DNA of 64,000 bases, from NCBI GenBank assembly GCA_030674185.1, contig JAPXFY010000018.1, positions 51,405,255-51,469,254 of the forward strand, given 5' to 3'. The notes beneath the pieces are model-generated. The model did not search any database, was not told the origin of the DNA, and worked only from the letters and a program-made list of their open reading frames with translations. Below, piece by piece: positions 1 through 12,571 of this stretch (position 1 is the stretch's first letter; each line of letters starts with the position of its first letter). This stretch comes from Monoplex corrugatus. Its lineage: Eukaryota; Mollusca; Gastropoda; Littorinimorpha; Ranellidae. The position numbers were made by a program, and so were the translations under genes.

Positions 1-180
1 TGTGTGTGGTATGCACAAGTGCGCCCGTGTGTGCACACAAATGCGTGCATGCATAATTATGTTTGTACATGCATTGCATACATGAATGTGGATATGTGTA
101 TGTGTGTTGTGTGTGTGTGTGTATGTGTGCGCGCGCGCCCATGCGCGCGCCAGCATTCACTTTTTAACTGTGTGCATGCA
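1..180. repeat. (GT)n/(GC)n-rich low-complexity DNA
   Basis: Alternating GT, GTAT and CG dinucleotides with no gene content. Bases 181-301 are unremarkable. Confidence 0.8.
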
Positions 181-301
181 AATAAATTAAATGCATGAAC
201 CAAATGTGCTCTTGGTGTGATTTCTTGAACGATACGCATAGATGTTTGCCCAAACTCCAGCTCTGCTTTTATTTGTAAAGAAGACATAACTCATGAATGA
301 A

Positions 302-1226
302 TACCCAAGTCTGGACACGCATAGCATGATCATAACGTCATGACGCACAGCATGATCATAACGTCATGACGCACAGCATGATCATAACGTCATGACGCAT
401 AGCATGATCATAACGTCATGACGCACAGCATGATCATAACGTCATGACGCACAGCATGATCATAACGTCATGACGCACAGCATGATCATAACGTCATGAC
501 GCACAGCATGATCATAACGTCATGACGCACAGCATGATCATAACGTTATGACGCACAGCATGATCATAACGTCATGACGCACAGCATGATATAACGTTAT
601 GACGCACAGCATGATCATAACGTCATGACGCACAGCATGATCATAACGTCATGACGCACAGCATGATCATAACGTCATGACGCACAGCATGATCATAACG
701 TCATGACGCACATCATGATCATAACGTCATGACGCACAGCATGATCATAACGTCATGACGCACAGCATGATCATAACGTCATGACGCACAGCATGATCAT
801 AACGTCATGACGCACAGCATGATCATAACGTCATGACGCACAGCATGATCATAACGTCATGACGCATAGCATGATCATAACGTCATGACGCATAGCATGA
901 TCATAACGTCATGACGCACAGCATGATCATAACGTCATGACGCACAGCATGATCATAACGTCATGACGCACAGCACGATCATAACGTCATGACGCATAGC
1001 ATGATCATAACGTCATGACGCATAGCATGATCATAACGTCATGGCGCACAGCACGATCATAACGTCATGACGCACAGCATGATCATAACGTCATGACGCA
1101 TAGCATGATGATAACGTCATGACGCACAGCACGATCATAACGTCATGACGCACAGCATGATGATAACGTCATGACGCACAGCATGATCATAACGTCATGA
1201 CGCATAGCATGATCATAACGTCATGA
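302..1226. repeat. 26-bp tandem repeat, about 35 copies
   Basis: The unit is cgcacagcatgatcataacg plus tcatga, with few variants (catagc, acgatc, gttatg). Each unit carries two perfect palindromes, ATGATCAT and CGTCATGACG. Homogeneity is high, so expansion or homogenisation is recent. It has no unique spacers. Confidence 0.97.
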
Positions 1227-1379
1227 AGGTATCATAAAGACCAAGTTTTTTCTTTTATGTTTAAAAAGGTTAATTTGTCACAGAAGAACTTTTTTTCTGA
1301 GCAGATTTTTTATTGCATCTGAGTTATGTGGCAACAGGAAAACTGACCATAAGTGTTTATGGATGCAGACTAGCGTTTG

Positions 1380-1885
1380 GAGTTATGAGTATGGAGTTTA
1401 TTCAGAAGGGATTATTACTGCATTGGACAATTCCATTTGTGCCTCATCCAATCTGTCAGCAGTTAACTGGCAGACGAGAATTACTGCATTTGGACAATTC
1501 CATTTGCGTCTTGTCCAAATCCGCCAGCATTAAATGGCAGACGAGAATTACTGCATTTGACAATTCCATTTGTGCCTCATCAACCAAATCCGCCAGCGTT
1601 AAATGGCAGACGAGATTAACAGCACTTGTATAATTCCATTTGTGCCTCATTCAGTCTGCCAGCGGTTAACTGTTAACTGGCAGACGGATTTACTGCACTT
1701 GGACAATTCCATTTGTGCCTCATCCAATCTGCCAGCACTTAACTGGCAGACGAGTTTATGCACTTGTTCAAGTCCATTTGTCCTCATCCAAATCTGCCAG
1801 AGTTAACTGGCAGACTCCTTCAGCTTGCACAACACCCTACATGCTGCAAAGGTTGAAATGGAGAGCGGAACAGATGTATAAAACA
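1380..1885 (+). repeat. Family C repeat copy with an internal tandem expansion
   Basis: It shares gagtttattcagaaggg, acaattccatttgtgcctca and tgccagcagttaactggcag with the fuller copy at 5240-5956. Here the segment of about 60-80 bp ending in that inverted repeat is present five or six times. Confidence 0.75.
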
Positions 1886-1899
1886 CTGAAACCATAAGC

Positions 1900-2330
1900 A
1901 TGCTTGGGACATAAACATGGGCAGTCATCATTATGTGCCCTGCCGCGATCATGGCCCTCCATATGTATCTATCCCTTGTCGCTGCAAGTACATCTCCCAC
2001 ACTCTCTGTCCTCAGCCACCCTGCAAATCCGTCCAATATTTTCTCCCTGGGTCTACCTGGTGTTCTCTTTCCTTCCAGCTTTCCTGTTGTGACCAGGTGC
2101 TATAATTTCTCTTTCCTCATAAAATGTCCTATAAACGTTGCTTGTCTTTTTTTTAAAAATCTTCTTTATTAATGATCTTCTTGTGTCTGCCTCCGTCAAG
2201 ACTGTCTCGTTTGTTTTGTTTGCTGTTCATGGAACTCTCAGCATTCTCCTTAGAAACAACATTTCAGTTGCCTCAATTTTGTTCTAACTTGGTGTGTTGA
2301 CTGTCCACGCCTCACAACCATACAACAATA
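1900..2330 (-). pseudogene. Degenerate non-LTR retrotransposon, reverse transcriptase C-terminus
   Basis: Minus-strand reading gives fragments such as RDRYIWRAMIAA and, further up, bases matching the plus-strand copy at 48750-48920 (aacaggaaagctggaagg, tagacccagggagaaaatat). These are the last residues of a LINE polyprotein. Frames are broken. Confidence 0.7.
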
Positions 2331-2809
2331 TCGGTTCTGTCTAACGCCCAAGAACCTCTATCCCTGGTGTTAATTGATAGGACTTGTTGGTAAGAACGCT
2401 TTTCATCTTCTTGAATGCTGTTTGGGCTTGAAAACATGGGCAGTGAACAAGCTTATATGTTGTAGGGGGCACCGAACTGGACACAAGATCTGGAACCCAC
2501 AGTCTACTTTTAAGAGTCAGTCAGACCACATAATTACAGACAGATGCCTGACTCTGACTTATTTACTTTACTTACTTTTTCTGTCCTCTTGTGTTATTAA
2601 ATATCAAGGGGAGATGCAGCTTTCGGACGTGGGCCAGATGGGTAGCGTCTGCCTTAGGTTGAGTCTTTCAGTTGTTTCTTTCACTCGGAGGGGAATCACA
2701 TTGTAATATATAATTGTATATGATATGCTCTCTATAATTTTCCATTGCTTTTATTCTTTCTCCCCATTTATAGCCATGCGTGTGTGTGTGTGCGTGCGTG
2801 CGTGTGTGT

Positions 2810-2900
2810 GTCTGTTCAACGCTTAGATTTGATTTTATCAAGATTTTGCGCTATATAAATATTGTAATTATTATTGTAATTATTATTATTATTACCTTCT
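2810..2900 (+). repeat. LINE/SINE-type 3' tail with (ATT)n
   Basis: The sequence tttgcgctatataaat is followed by runs of attatt. This is the usual terminus of CR1/L2-like elements and their SINEs in invertebrates. No coding part is recognisable directly upstream. Confidence 0.5.
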
Positions 2901-2904
2901 ATCC

Positions 2905-3130
2905 ATTATTTCTTATGACGCCCCTTCCTTTGGATCCCAGCCTGTCCACGTGATAAGCTTTGTATGCTGGCTGTCCGCTTGAAAGCCTCATGAGGTGACC
3001 CAACCATTTCAGCCTCTAGATGTTCTACACATGGCATAGTCCCCACACAGTGTTTCTAATCACTTCATGTCTGATGTTGTCTCGACGTGTGACATTCACT
3101 GTCTTTTTGATAGACACCTCATCTCACAAG
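2905..3130 (-). pseudogene. Degenerate LINE reverse transcriptase C-terminal fragment
   Basis: A minus-strand frame reads RLKWLGHLMRLSSGQPAYKA, similar to the 'RLRWLGHVARM' block near the C-terminus of many LINE polyproteins. It is short and otherwise broken. The stretch 3131-3840 shows no gene. Confidence 0.5.
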
Positions 3131-3979
3131 CTGTTAGTTTGCTTTTTTGTCTTTGTTTAAGTGTCCATGTCTGGCACTGATAACAAAGTGTTGGTACAAA
3201 AACAGAGGTTATTAGTTGACGCTTTGTATCCATAGGTATGTGTATGAAGTGATAGCAGAGGGGCCAGCTGATAAGTCACTGCATTTGCTCTCTGGATTCT
3301 CATTTCAATTTCCCTATGCATGCTGCCATTCTGTGTAAAAATGACTCTAACTGCCCATTCAATACAACAAAAGGGATTGCGTACTGGACTTTGCTGATCA
3401 CTATGATGCAAATATAACTAAACACAGCAAGGCATTTTGCCTGCCTATTTAGGAAACAATTTCACTGATTTCAATTCAAATTGAGGTCAGTCATGTCGCT
3501 CAGAGGCAGTATTCCTGATCTCTGGATTTTTACAATAATTACATATGTACATATGCGTACACATACGCCCCCCCCCCCTACACACATACATTCAAACAAC
3601 AAAACATTCCAACAAGTTGATTTTCATAAATGTAGTATTATTACCTTTATTATAAAAAAACAAAGCCACCCCTGCAAATTATACCATGTTCACAAGATAT
3701 ACATTTCAAGGAGGAAAGCCCTGCAAAAGTCTCTCATTATGTAATAGATAATATTCCAATACTGTAAGCCAACAAGGACAATGGTATATTCACTTCCAGC
3801 TAAAACATATTCTACTGAAGCACCACTACATACTACAACCTGACTGCAGACTTTCAGGATAATCACAAGCAGGTTTGAATGTACCCACACTGTAATGGAC
3901 AGTGTAATCTTCCTGTATGCCTTTCTAAAACACAGACTCTCAAAGCGGATTTGGAAAATGAATCGAAGCCATGGAAATG

Positions 3980-4330
3980 AGACGTCATAGCAATGAACAA
4001 GAGCGTCAAACCATCCAGCAGCACCCTGAACCATATGATGATCTGCTGACAATTAAGAAAGAAAAAGACAAACTACCCTGGTATGGCCATGTATTAAGAT
4101 CCAGTGGCTTTGTTAAATCAGTCCTCTAGGGAATTGTTCAGTGAAGGAGATGGAAGGGTAGACAGAAAAAGATGGACTGACAACACTGAGGAATGGGCAG
4201 AGAAAACCAGAGAGACCCAGGCTTTGGCACACAAACGAGAGAGCTGGAGTAATCTGGTGAACAGTTCTTTAATGTGGCGCCCCAATGCCTCTTCGCAGAG
4301 TTAAAGGAGAAGAAGAAAATGAAGAGGAGG
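3980..4330 (+). pseudogene. Degenerate LINE 3' end (GHV..SSG..KSVLQG family)
   Basis: Plus-strand frames read DDLLTIKKEKDKLPWYGHVL, then RSSGFVKS, then RQKKRWTDNTEEWAEKTRET and WSNLVNSS. This is the usual C-terminal end of a LINE polyprotein, with a frameshift near 4125, and it is followed by an A/G-rich tail. Confidence 0.75.
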
Positions 4331-4556
4331 ATAAAGAAGAAGAAGAAGAAGAAGATATTTAATAGATATGACATATCCTTTAATTCACTAAGACTGAAAT
4401 GAGAAGTTTAAAAAATATAGACCACAATTAAAAACAAACACACCATTCGAACTGCTGGTAATACAGAAATTTTGGAAACCAAAAGTAATCATAGTTGACA
4501 GCTACATCACATTCCATGTGGTGACTACTAGCAAACTTCTTGCCAAACTTGGATTC

Positions 4557-4694
4557 ACACGGGACAACGGTGATACCATTCACTTATGGATCAGCATTCC
4601 TACCCTAACTTACTTATGGTGGATCACACGGGACAACGGTGATACCATTCACTTATGGATCAGCACTCCTACCCTAACTTACTTATGGCTCATT
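4557..4694. repeat. 69-bp direct duplication, two copies
   Basis: The segment beginning acacgggacaacggtgatac occurs at 4558 and 4627, nearly identical. Confidence 0.9.
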
Positions 4695-4708
4695 CTTAAT
4701 CTTTCTGT

Positions 4709-5236
4709 TTAAAGCCCAGCTGACTGGTCAGAGCTGTATCAAGAGTTATAATCATTTCAAAATGTACAGTACACCTTGTTGAAAAAAAAAACCTAAAAAA
4801 GAATTTTAAGTACATATATCAATGCATTCGAGCGCTCAATCTATGGATATGTCCTGGCTTTGTCCATCTGCCCAATTTATCAACAGAAGGTTAAAAAAGC
4901 ACACCTGAATATAAAATGTAAACAAGTCTAAAGACACTAAAACATATATGGAAACTGGCCAAAGTTACCTAAAACTGCTTCTGCACATCACATTTCCTTA
5001 AATACCAAAACGTGAACAATACATGTACCCAAATATCAATCCCAAGAGAAAGTGTGTTAACTTTTATAGAACACACACAGGTGAATGGCCCTGCAAGGCA
5101 GGAAATGACAAGAGATTACAGAAAGTGAAAAACCAAGGCAGAAACAAAGAGAATGTCAGAAAAAAAAAGAAGTTTTTAGCACAGAATTTCCAGAAGATAG
5201 GGATACTATTTATGCTGAAAGAGCCCTGGTGTCCTT
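4709..5236 (+). repeat. Interspersed repeat family B, near-full copy (about 530 bp)
   Basis: It starts tttaaagcccagctgactg, passes through tcaatgcattcg, and ends ttagcacagaatttccagaa and gatactatttatgctgaa. The same order is seen at 28365-28740, 53344-53880 and, broken, at 18457-22670. No coding capacity was seen. Class unknown; a non-autonomous element is likely. Confidence 0.8.
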
Positions 5237-5578
5237 AAGGGGGGTACTAATGGCCCAGCAATCCAGCATACCATGGACTCACATAGGACAACGGCAATAC
5301 CACTGACTTACATCTCTGCAATCCTATCCTAACCCTACAGCCCAGTACAGACAATAACAAGGCTTGGAGTTTGCACAGTTTGTTCAACAGGGATTCGTCG
5401 TGCTCAGATAATTCCATTTGTGCTCCACCCAATTCTGCAAGCAGTTATTTAGCAGACTCCCCCAGCCTGGCACAACCCTATGCGCTGACAAGGTCTTGAA
5501 CTGAGAAATGGAAAGAGAGAGGGGGGTGGGAAGACCTTTGAAACACTAAGCTGATAAACCACCAGAATTATGGAAACG

Positions 5579-5762
5579 TTAACCCTTTGACTTCCGCACC
5601 CTGCCCATCTGCATCCGGCATTGTCAACCATGCCAGCAAAGCAAAAACTTGACCCTTTGACTCACTCCCTATCACCAGCTTCTGCAGAAGTGTGATAGGT
5701 GAGGGAGTCAAAGGGTTAAGTTTTTGCTGTTGGTGGATAAGATGCGGGAGGCAAAGGGTTAA
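5579..5762. mobile_element. TTAA palindromic MITE, copy 1 (inside family C)
   Basis: It is bounded by TTAA. The left end is TTAACCCTTTGACTTCCGCA and the right end is the inverse, gaggcaaagggttaa. An inner inverted pair, cctttgactcactcc against tgagggagtcaaaggg, gives a nested palindrome. TTAA targets and CCCTTTGA ends suggest piggyBac-type mobilisation (inference). Confidence 0.85.
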
Positions 5763-5878
5763 GATGGGCAGCAAACAAGCCAGTGTTTAATGCTGGGGGC
5801 TGGGACTGAATTCAAGATAGCTGATCCTCAGTCCACCACTCTACCAAAAGAACCAACCACTCTGCATTAAAAAATTAG

Positions 5879-5956
5879 TGACCCACTTGGGGATTGAACC
5901 CACGATCTCTGCGTTATCAGCACAGTGCTTTAACCAACTGAGCTAACATGCCAGCC
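5879..5956 (-). pseudogene. tRNA-Ile-like sequence (SINE head or tRNA pseudogene)
   Basis: On the minus strand there is an A box tagctcagttggttaaagc, an anticodon loop ctGATaac, a B box gggttcaatcccc and a downstream TTTTTT. The acceptor stem pairs poorly (GGCTGGC against GTGGGTC), so a working tRNA gene is unlikely. Confidence 0.6.
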
Positions 5957-6539
5957 GTTAGTACGCAATAATGGAAACAGCATCAGAGAACATATGGGAT
6001 CTGTTTTACTTTTTCTCCAATATTTCCTTGTTTTTTTCTTTCTCTAATATTTCAAACATTCCGTGGTCACTGATTACATGCGATTTCATGAGCTGATAAC
6101 AACTGGTCCCAAATATGGCATGTAACTTAAATGATCATTAATGAAAGAGAAATAATTGGTTAACGAAGACTTTTTATGACTTCACAAAGCAACTAAAAGC
6201 AATATCAACTACGTTGATTTTGAAATACAAATACCTCAGAAACAAGCAGTTTCTCCAGAGCAACAGTATTTATGTCAGACTTAAACAGAATAAATAAATA
6301 AAACATTGACATAAAAGACCCTATTTTAAGAATGTCCATAAAAAGGTTTTGATATGAAACTTCAATTCTTAAAATCTCTATTCCATTCAAAATTAGCAAC
6401 AAACAAACCAAAGCTTGTGTGCATAACCATGCACGCCACCACACAACACCAATGAGTTAAACAGGCAGAAGACAAGACCATACTATGTGTATTACCAGAA
6501 ATAATAGGAATGTATGAAACTGGAACATAGGGAACAAAT

Positions 6540-6580
6540 TGCATATCTTTTTACAACAAAAAAAAAAAAAAAAAAAAAAG
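6540..6580. repeat. Poly(A) tract; surrounding 5957-7340 without genes
   Basis: About 20 A residues. Nearby 6640-6680 is a C-rich tract. I see no gene or recognisable element between 5957 and 7340. Confidence 0.7.
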
Positions 6581-7339
6581 TTACTGGACATTAAGAGAAA
6601 TGAATTCATAGAATGTTCTTTTTATGTCATTAAGAAAAATTCCCCTCCCCACCCCCTCCCCTCCCCCCCCCAAAAAAAGCATTACATGTCATAAATGAAC
6701 ATTGCATTATCAAATCAAAATCATAATTAAAAATCGCATTATCAAATCAATGTCACAACGAAGCAGATCACACACTTTGAACTTTATCGGACATCAATTT
6801 GTCTCCGCAACCCAGAAAGTTTGTACGGGCAGCCATAAACTTTGAACATTCTCATGCACTTCTCTGCCCGGAGATGATCTTCATACTGGGTCAGATTCAT
6901 AAAGGACCTGACACTTCAGTCATTCTCTCTCTCTCTCTCACGAGATGCCAATGACTGAGTAATTGCATAAACTCAACTTTTGTGCAAAAGATGAAAAGAG
7001 AAATAGTACTGACAAAATTTGATCCCAAACTTACACTGTGAGACATCTGGCGAATGATGTGTCAATAATGGGACTATCATCTTCACGTAACTATTGTTGT
7101 TTCCACTGAAATAGTTTTAACACACACACAGATTTCTTCTTGTTGTGCTATGTAAGCCATCATCTTCACCAAGCTTTGTTGTCGTTTCCATTGGAACAGT
7201 TTTAACACAGACAGACAGAGATTTCTTCTTCTACTTGTCATGCTGTGTAATTATTTTGTTGCCACCGCCACAGAAATCACAATAACCTTCACAATTCAAC
7301 AATGAAAGCAGATGGGGATAATGATACATGATACTGTGT

Positions 7340-7580
7340 AATCCCTCATATGTAGAGATGACCTGACAGGTAAATGAAGATGGGAATAGTGACACATGAT
7401 ACTGTGTAATCCCTCATATTTAGAAATGACCTGACAGGTAAATGAAGATGGGAATAGTGACACATGATACTGTGTAATCCCTCACATTAAAGAGATGACC
7501 TGACAGGTAAATGAAGATGGGAATAGTGACACATGATACTGTGTAATCCCTCACATTTAGAGATGATCTGACAGGACTGT
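7340..7580. repeat. 68-bp tandem repeat, about 3.3 copies
   Basis: The motif acctgacaggtaaatgaaga recurs at 7361, 7429 and 7498, with a degenerate start at 7566. Confidence 0.93.
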
Positions 7581-7664
7581 ATTCTATGCTCACCATTATA
7601 CTCTGGGAACTGGGAATACCACTGACAGACAAGTCTGCTTTTCCTGTCATCTGTTATTTTTTGT

Positions 7665-7860
7665 TTAAGCCTTTGACTATCGCAACCTATCCACCAGCAT
7701 CCTGCATTGCCAACCATGCTAACAAAGCAAAAAACATAACCCTCTGATTCCCTTGCCCAATCCAACAGTTTCCTGCAGGGAAGTTAGTGGATAGGGTGAG
7801 GAGTGTCAAATGGTTCAGTTTTTGCAGTTGGTGGATAGGGTGCGGGAGTCAAAAGGTTAA
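7665..7860. mobile_element. TTAA palindromic MITE, copy 2
   Basis: Same family: ttaagcctttgactatcgca to the right end gggagtcaaaaggttaa. Its right TTAA directly abuts a family B fragment that begins acccagccgactg. Confidence 0.85.
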
Positions 7861-8035
7861 AACCCAGCCGACTGTGTAGAGCCATAATTATCAGGGCTAT
7901 AACCGTTTCAAAACATACACAATATTTCAACAGGAAACAAACAAAAAAACAAAACAAAAAAAGAAAATTAAGAGAACATATCAATGCATTCGCTTTTCCT
8001 CTCAGTAAACTAACAACAGGTTAAGTCCAGCAAAG
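7857..8035 (+). repeat. Family B 5' fragment
   Basis: It begins ttaaaacccagccgactg and includes accgtttcaaaacatacaca and atcaatgcattcg, then ends near 8035. Confidence 0.75.
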
Positions 8036-8237
8036 CCAAGTCTTTGTCAAACTGGAACTAATACCATTCCTAAGAGCAGCATCAAAATATGCCCATATAA
8101 CACTAACTTACAAGGATGAGCACAGAAATCATGTATAACACCTGGTCTTTTCTGTCAGAGAAATATAATCTAATTCACGTGATACATCAATTATGCCGAC
8201 TTGTAAGGATGAATGTAGTAGCATTCATACATGACGT

Positions 8238-8430
8238 TTAACCCTTTGATTCCCGCACCCAATACACCAAATGCAAAAACTTAACCCTTTAATTCCCTCA
8301 CCCTATCCACCAGCTTCCTGCAGGAAAATGGTGGAAAGGGTGTAAGAATCAAAGGGTTACGTTTTTGCTTTGCTAGCATGGTTGACAATGCAGGATGCTC
8401 GTGGACAGGGTGTGGGAGTCAAAGGGCTAA
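8238..8430. mobile_element. TTAA palindromic MITE, copy 3
   Basis: The ends are ttaaccctttgattcccgca and ggagtcaaagggctaa. The inner arms include ccaccagcttcctgcagg and the tgctagcatggttgac segment. Confidence 0.87.
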
Positions 8431-8679
8431 GTCTTTTCTGTCAGAAATCTATGACGCAGAATATTTATGATGTAAATTACATGAAATATTAACTCTGATT
8501 GTTATGACAGGTCATCAAGTATTTCACAAATATGGCAAGGGTTTAAAACACATTTTGAAACGGATCTTTTCTGCTGATGGGGTGAAAGAACGATAGTTCA
8601 CATGACATGATGTTTTATGAATTAAAGCTTCATAAAATGCTGACACACAAGTACACAATTTTTGTTCTTTCTCTCCCTC

Positions 8680-8682
<3 letters not shown>

Positions 8683-8751
<69 letters not shown>

Positions 8752-9088
8752 ACACTCACACACAGAGGGCTTGGACAAGAAACTCGAAGAACATTTTCCC
8801 TTTCATGAAAAAAAAAGAGGAAGAGGGAAAAGAACTGAAACAAATGAGTGATATGACCTCCACGAAAGACACAGAAACAGTATTTTGGAATCATTCGATA
8901 ACACGACATGTCAAAGACACACACACACACACACACACACACACCACACCACACACACACACACAACACACACACAGCAAACACACACACACACACAGCA
9001 CACACACACGCAACAACCACCACACAAACAACACACACACACACAAAACACACACACACAAAAACAAAACAACACACACACACACACA

Positions 9089-9126
<38 letters not shown>

Positions 9127-9177
9127 CAAAAACAACAACACACACACACACACACACCACACACAAAACACAAAAAC

Positions 9178-9224
<47 letters not shown>

Positions 9225-9229
9225 CAAAC

Positions 9230-9268
<39 letters not shown>

Positions 9269-9310
9269 CACACCAAGCAACAAACACACCAAACACACAA
9301 AACACCCACA
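8683..9310. repeat. (CA)n microsatellite block with interruptions
   Basis: A run of about 80 bp of CA, a 150-bp unique gap, then about 390 bp of CA with CAA and CCA variants. Long open frames across it (His-Thr or Cys-Val) are artefacts. Confidence 0.97.
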
Positions 9311-9455
9311 CAACAACAACCACACTTGTACAAACAATCCCAAGACACTGACACACTAAAAAACCACAACACTATCTTTATTTAAGCCATGACACACGAT
9401 ATACATGAATCATATGTTTGTATAAAGAGGGAGAGACAAAGTGCATGTCAGAGTG

Positions 9456-9465
9456 GGAGAGGGAG

Positions 9466-9553
<88 letters not shown>

Positions 9554-9578
9554 AGAGAGAGAGAAAGAGAGAGAGATA

Positions 9579-9629
<51 letters not shown>

Positions 9630-9668
9630 CAGAGACAGAGACAGAGAAGAGAGACAGAGAGAGAGATA
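9456..9668. repeat. (GA)n microsatellite block
   Basis: About 200 bp of GA, interrupted by acaag, ataagacg and agacagagac. Confidence 0.97.
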
Positions 9669-10090
9669 TACCAATCAATGTACCAAACAGTGGCGGAAGT
9701 GAAGGAAATAAAAATCTGCAGTCCTACAGAAAGAAAAACTGACACGAACTACTTGGACAACAGTCCTGAATCATCAATTTTACACCCATATTACCCACAT
9801 ATGATCACAAGCATTTCAAGACAACAGGCTCCTCAATGTCTTGCTTACAAATTATATATACTGTGTATCTGTATTCATATAAGATGTACACTTCATCTAC
9901 AAAAATCATGTATTTTTTCTCACAAAAGGTGAACTATATCATTGAATATTACAAATAAAACAAACAGTTCAGAGAAGAAAACAGACTATGGCAACATGTG
10001 CATGGTGATATTTATCATGTGGGATCAAACTGTTCATGCACGAATGAAACATGCTGATAATGGAGGGCTGTGTGGGTTTTACATGTCATA

Positions 10091-10286
10091 TTAACCCTTT
10101 GACTCACACGCCTTGTCCACCAGCATCTTGCATTGCCAACTGTGCCGGCAAAGCAAAAACTTAACCCTTCGATTCTCTTACTCTATCCACCAGCTTCCTG
10201 CAAGAAGCTGGTGGACAGGGTATGGGAATCAAAGGGTTAAGGTCTTTGCAGTGGGTAGATATACTGTGTGAGTCAAAGGGATATAA
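10091..10286. mobile_element. TTAA palindromic MITE, copy 4
   Basis: The left end is ttaaccctttgactcacacg. The inner palindrome is ccaccagcttcctgcaagaa with its inverse. The right end has decayed (gtcaaagggatataa). Confidence 0.85.
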
Positions 10287-10859
10287 TGCTTGATAGATTA
10301 TGCATGATAAAATGTCTTCCTGATTAATCTCTTTATGCTGAGGAACGAAAAAAAAAAAAGGCGAATTATGATCAGAATCTACATATATTATGCAAAGAAT
10401 AAGGTAACTCCTCAACAAAGCAGGTGGATATGTGATTAAATAAAACCAAATGCAGCACACAACTCCTTTTTCTTTTACACTCTTACACACACACAACAGT
10501 CCTTGATCACCAGGGAATTTGAAACATATATCAATACTTGAATGAAGTTACATGTTCATACATCATACACCTTGAAATCATAAGTATTCCCAAAACTACA
10601 GCAGAACAACAGGGGCTTAAAACATACAACTACAACTGGCACAGTATGGCAACTTCTAAATGGCTCACAACAATGACTATCACAAACTCTACTGGAGGAT
10701 AACAAATTGTCTTATTTTGATATATATCTGCTATTGGTATATTTACTGAGTTTGGAAAATAAAGAATAAACAAACAAAAAAAAGAACCCCCAAATTTGTT
10801 TTGTAAAACAAAAGTAAAACAAGCCTTCAGATAATGCATAATATTCACCAAAACTACGA

Positions 10860-11095
10860 TCAGTCTGTAAGTTGTAACTAAACCAAAAGTTGTGCTAAAT
10901 ATAAATGTATGCCCGTCTTACATGCAAGACAACATGGAAGCTTCAGAAGCATACCACAACAAACGTCTAAATGCCAATCTGTAAGTTGTAACTAAAACAA
11001 AAGTTGTGCTAATTAAAAATGTATGCCCGTCTTACATGCAAGACATCATGGCAGCTTCACAAGCATATCACTACAGGGAACAAAGTCTAAATACC
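10860..11095. repeat. About 115-bp direct duplication, two copies
   Basis: The sequence gtctgtaagttgtaactaaa occurs at about 10864 and 10978, and atgcccgtcttacatgcaag occurs in both copies. 11096-12185 holds nothing I can identify. Confidence 0.88.
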
Positions 11096-12186
11096 ACTAA
11101 CACAAAAACTAGGCTGAATAAATACCCCAAAGAGCCTTTCCTATGAATATCAGGGACTTTTCACAAGGACAAAGACACAGTGCACAGACAAGTTTATCCA
11201 ACACCTCACAGTCATATCAACAAAGGCACAGCAGCAATACACACAACACAAGGAATGTTCCAGTAACCAAACCCTCATCAGCAAAAATGTGACAGAAACA
11301 AAACTGCTGCCATTGCATAAGAATCATTACAATCATGGAATCAAACAAACAGTGAACTTATTTCCCCTTCTTCTGTAGGAGCAGAGGTGGGATGTACGGG
11401 GTTGGAGAATGTAGAGAGGCGTACATCATAATGGTGTTAATGTCGGTGCACTTCACACGATAAAAGCAAATTTACAAGAAGCAGCTCACAGAAAAAAAGC
11501 CATCTGCTGAAATAAATGCCATCAAAATAAAAGCCTGAGAAAAGGATTTTTTTTTAAGAACAGCTGGGTTCCAGACTTTTTTCAATTTTTTTTTCTATAG
11601 CGTTCTGATTTTTCTTGGATGCATGTATGCATATTGTTTTTGCCCACACTGTGCAAGTGGAATGTTGCTGCACAAGTCTGCAGGTTCTGTCTTTGGTGGA
11701 TATGAATGCTGGGTGCTTCATGTTTTCAAAAGCCAACAACACTGACATGACTTACAGGATTTGTAATGTGCAAATTTGACATTTTGCATGCAAAGAGGTT
11801 TAGGCACAAACAGGTCTGCACACATGGTGACCTGGGAGATTGGTGTACCCAGAATTGAAACCAGGCTTTCTGGAGGTACCCAGGCAGGATCGATCCTAGG
11901 CCTTTCAAATCCAATGTCTTACCCACTCAATTATCGTGCCTGTTGTTTTGCAATTATGATTCACGGCATCATGCATTCTCGTACATGCCAATGTCAATGT
12001 GTGTGCACGCTTTACATATATGAGAACCCAGCAGACCACCTGTTGGTGTCATTTCAAGGTTATAAACACTTTCCATCACTGAAACAGACAAGTTCATCCT
12101 GCATCAAAATTCAATCTCTCTATAACACAACAGTTAACCCATGACAAACATTTCAAGTTTGTGCATGTGCCTGTATGGATATGAAT

Positions 12187-12187
12187 G

Positions 12188-12234
<47 letters not shown>

Positions 12235-12308
12235 GTGTGTGTGTGTGTGTGTCTGTGTGTGTGTGTGTGTGTATGCATACATGCATGCCTGCGTGTGTGT
12301 GTGTGTGA
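12187..12308. repeat. (GT)n microsatellite
   Basis: About 120 bp of GT with single interruptions. Confidence 0.97.
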
Positions 12309-12549
12309 TTGTTCAGATCCTACAGGTAGCATAAATTTAGACACATAGATGAATAACATAACAAAATGCGTGAAAACCCGGAACAGCGTCTTCTTTTTAT
12401 CTTTGTAACTTTTGGGACAGCATCTTGAGTCAGAAGTCTACAAACAAACAATATCTGTACACTCCTGTGTTTGCAATTGTCCTCAAACCCTACCAAGTTA
12501 AATCTGCATCCGTACCTGCCCGTGAATCATATCCCCCCTACTCCTCCAT

Positions 12550-12571
12550 CCCCCCCCCCCCCCCCCCCCCC
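12550..12571. repeat. Poly(C) tract
   Basis: About 20 C residues. 12310-13560 is otherwise AT-rich with no gene recognised. It includes a minus-strand AATAAA at 13087-13092. Confidence 0.85.

Larger units (their letters stand above)
5240..5956 (-). repeat. Family C repeat, fuller copy with tRNA-like head and an embedded MITE
   Basis: The body contains aacagggattcgtcgtgctc, ataattccatttgtgctcc and ctcagtccaccactctacc. The high-coordinate end is a tRNA-like sequence (5879-5956). A TTAA MITE sits at 5579-5762. The orientation is set by the tRNA-like head, so it is probably a SINE of about 530 bp once the MITE is removed. Confidence 0.65.

Noticed and set aside
302..1226. CRISPR array
   Set aside because: The 26-bp units follow each other with no unique spacers, there are no cas genes, and the window is eukaryotic.
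5879..5956. Functional tRNA-Ile gene
   Set aside because: The acceptor stem pairs badly and the sequence is joined to a repeat body, so a SINE head or pseudogene fits better.
8607..9385. Long His-Thr and Cys-Val open frames (up to 250 codons)
   Set aside because: They are translations of (CA)n/(GT)n repeats on both strands.
9389..9932. Arg-Glu or Ser-Leu open frames near 9400-9900 and 57026-57612
   Set aside because: They are translations of (GA)n microsatellites running into unique DNA.
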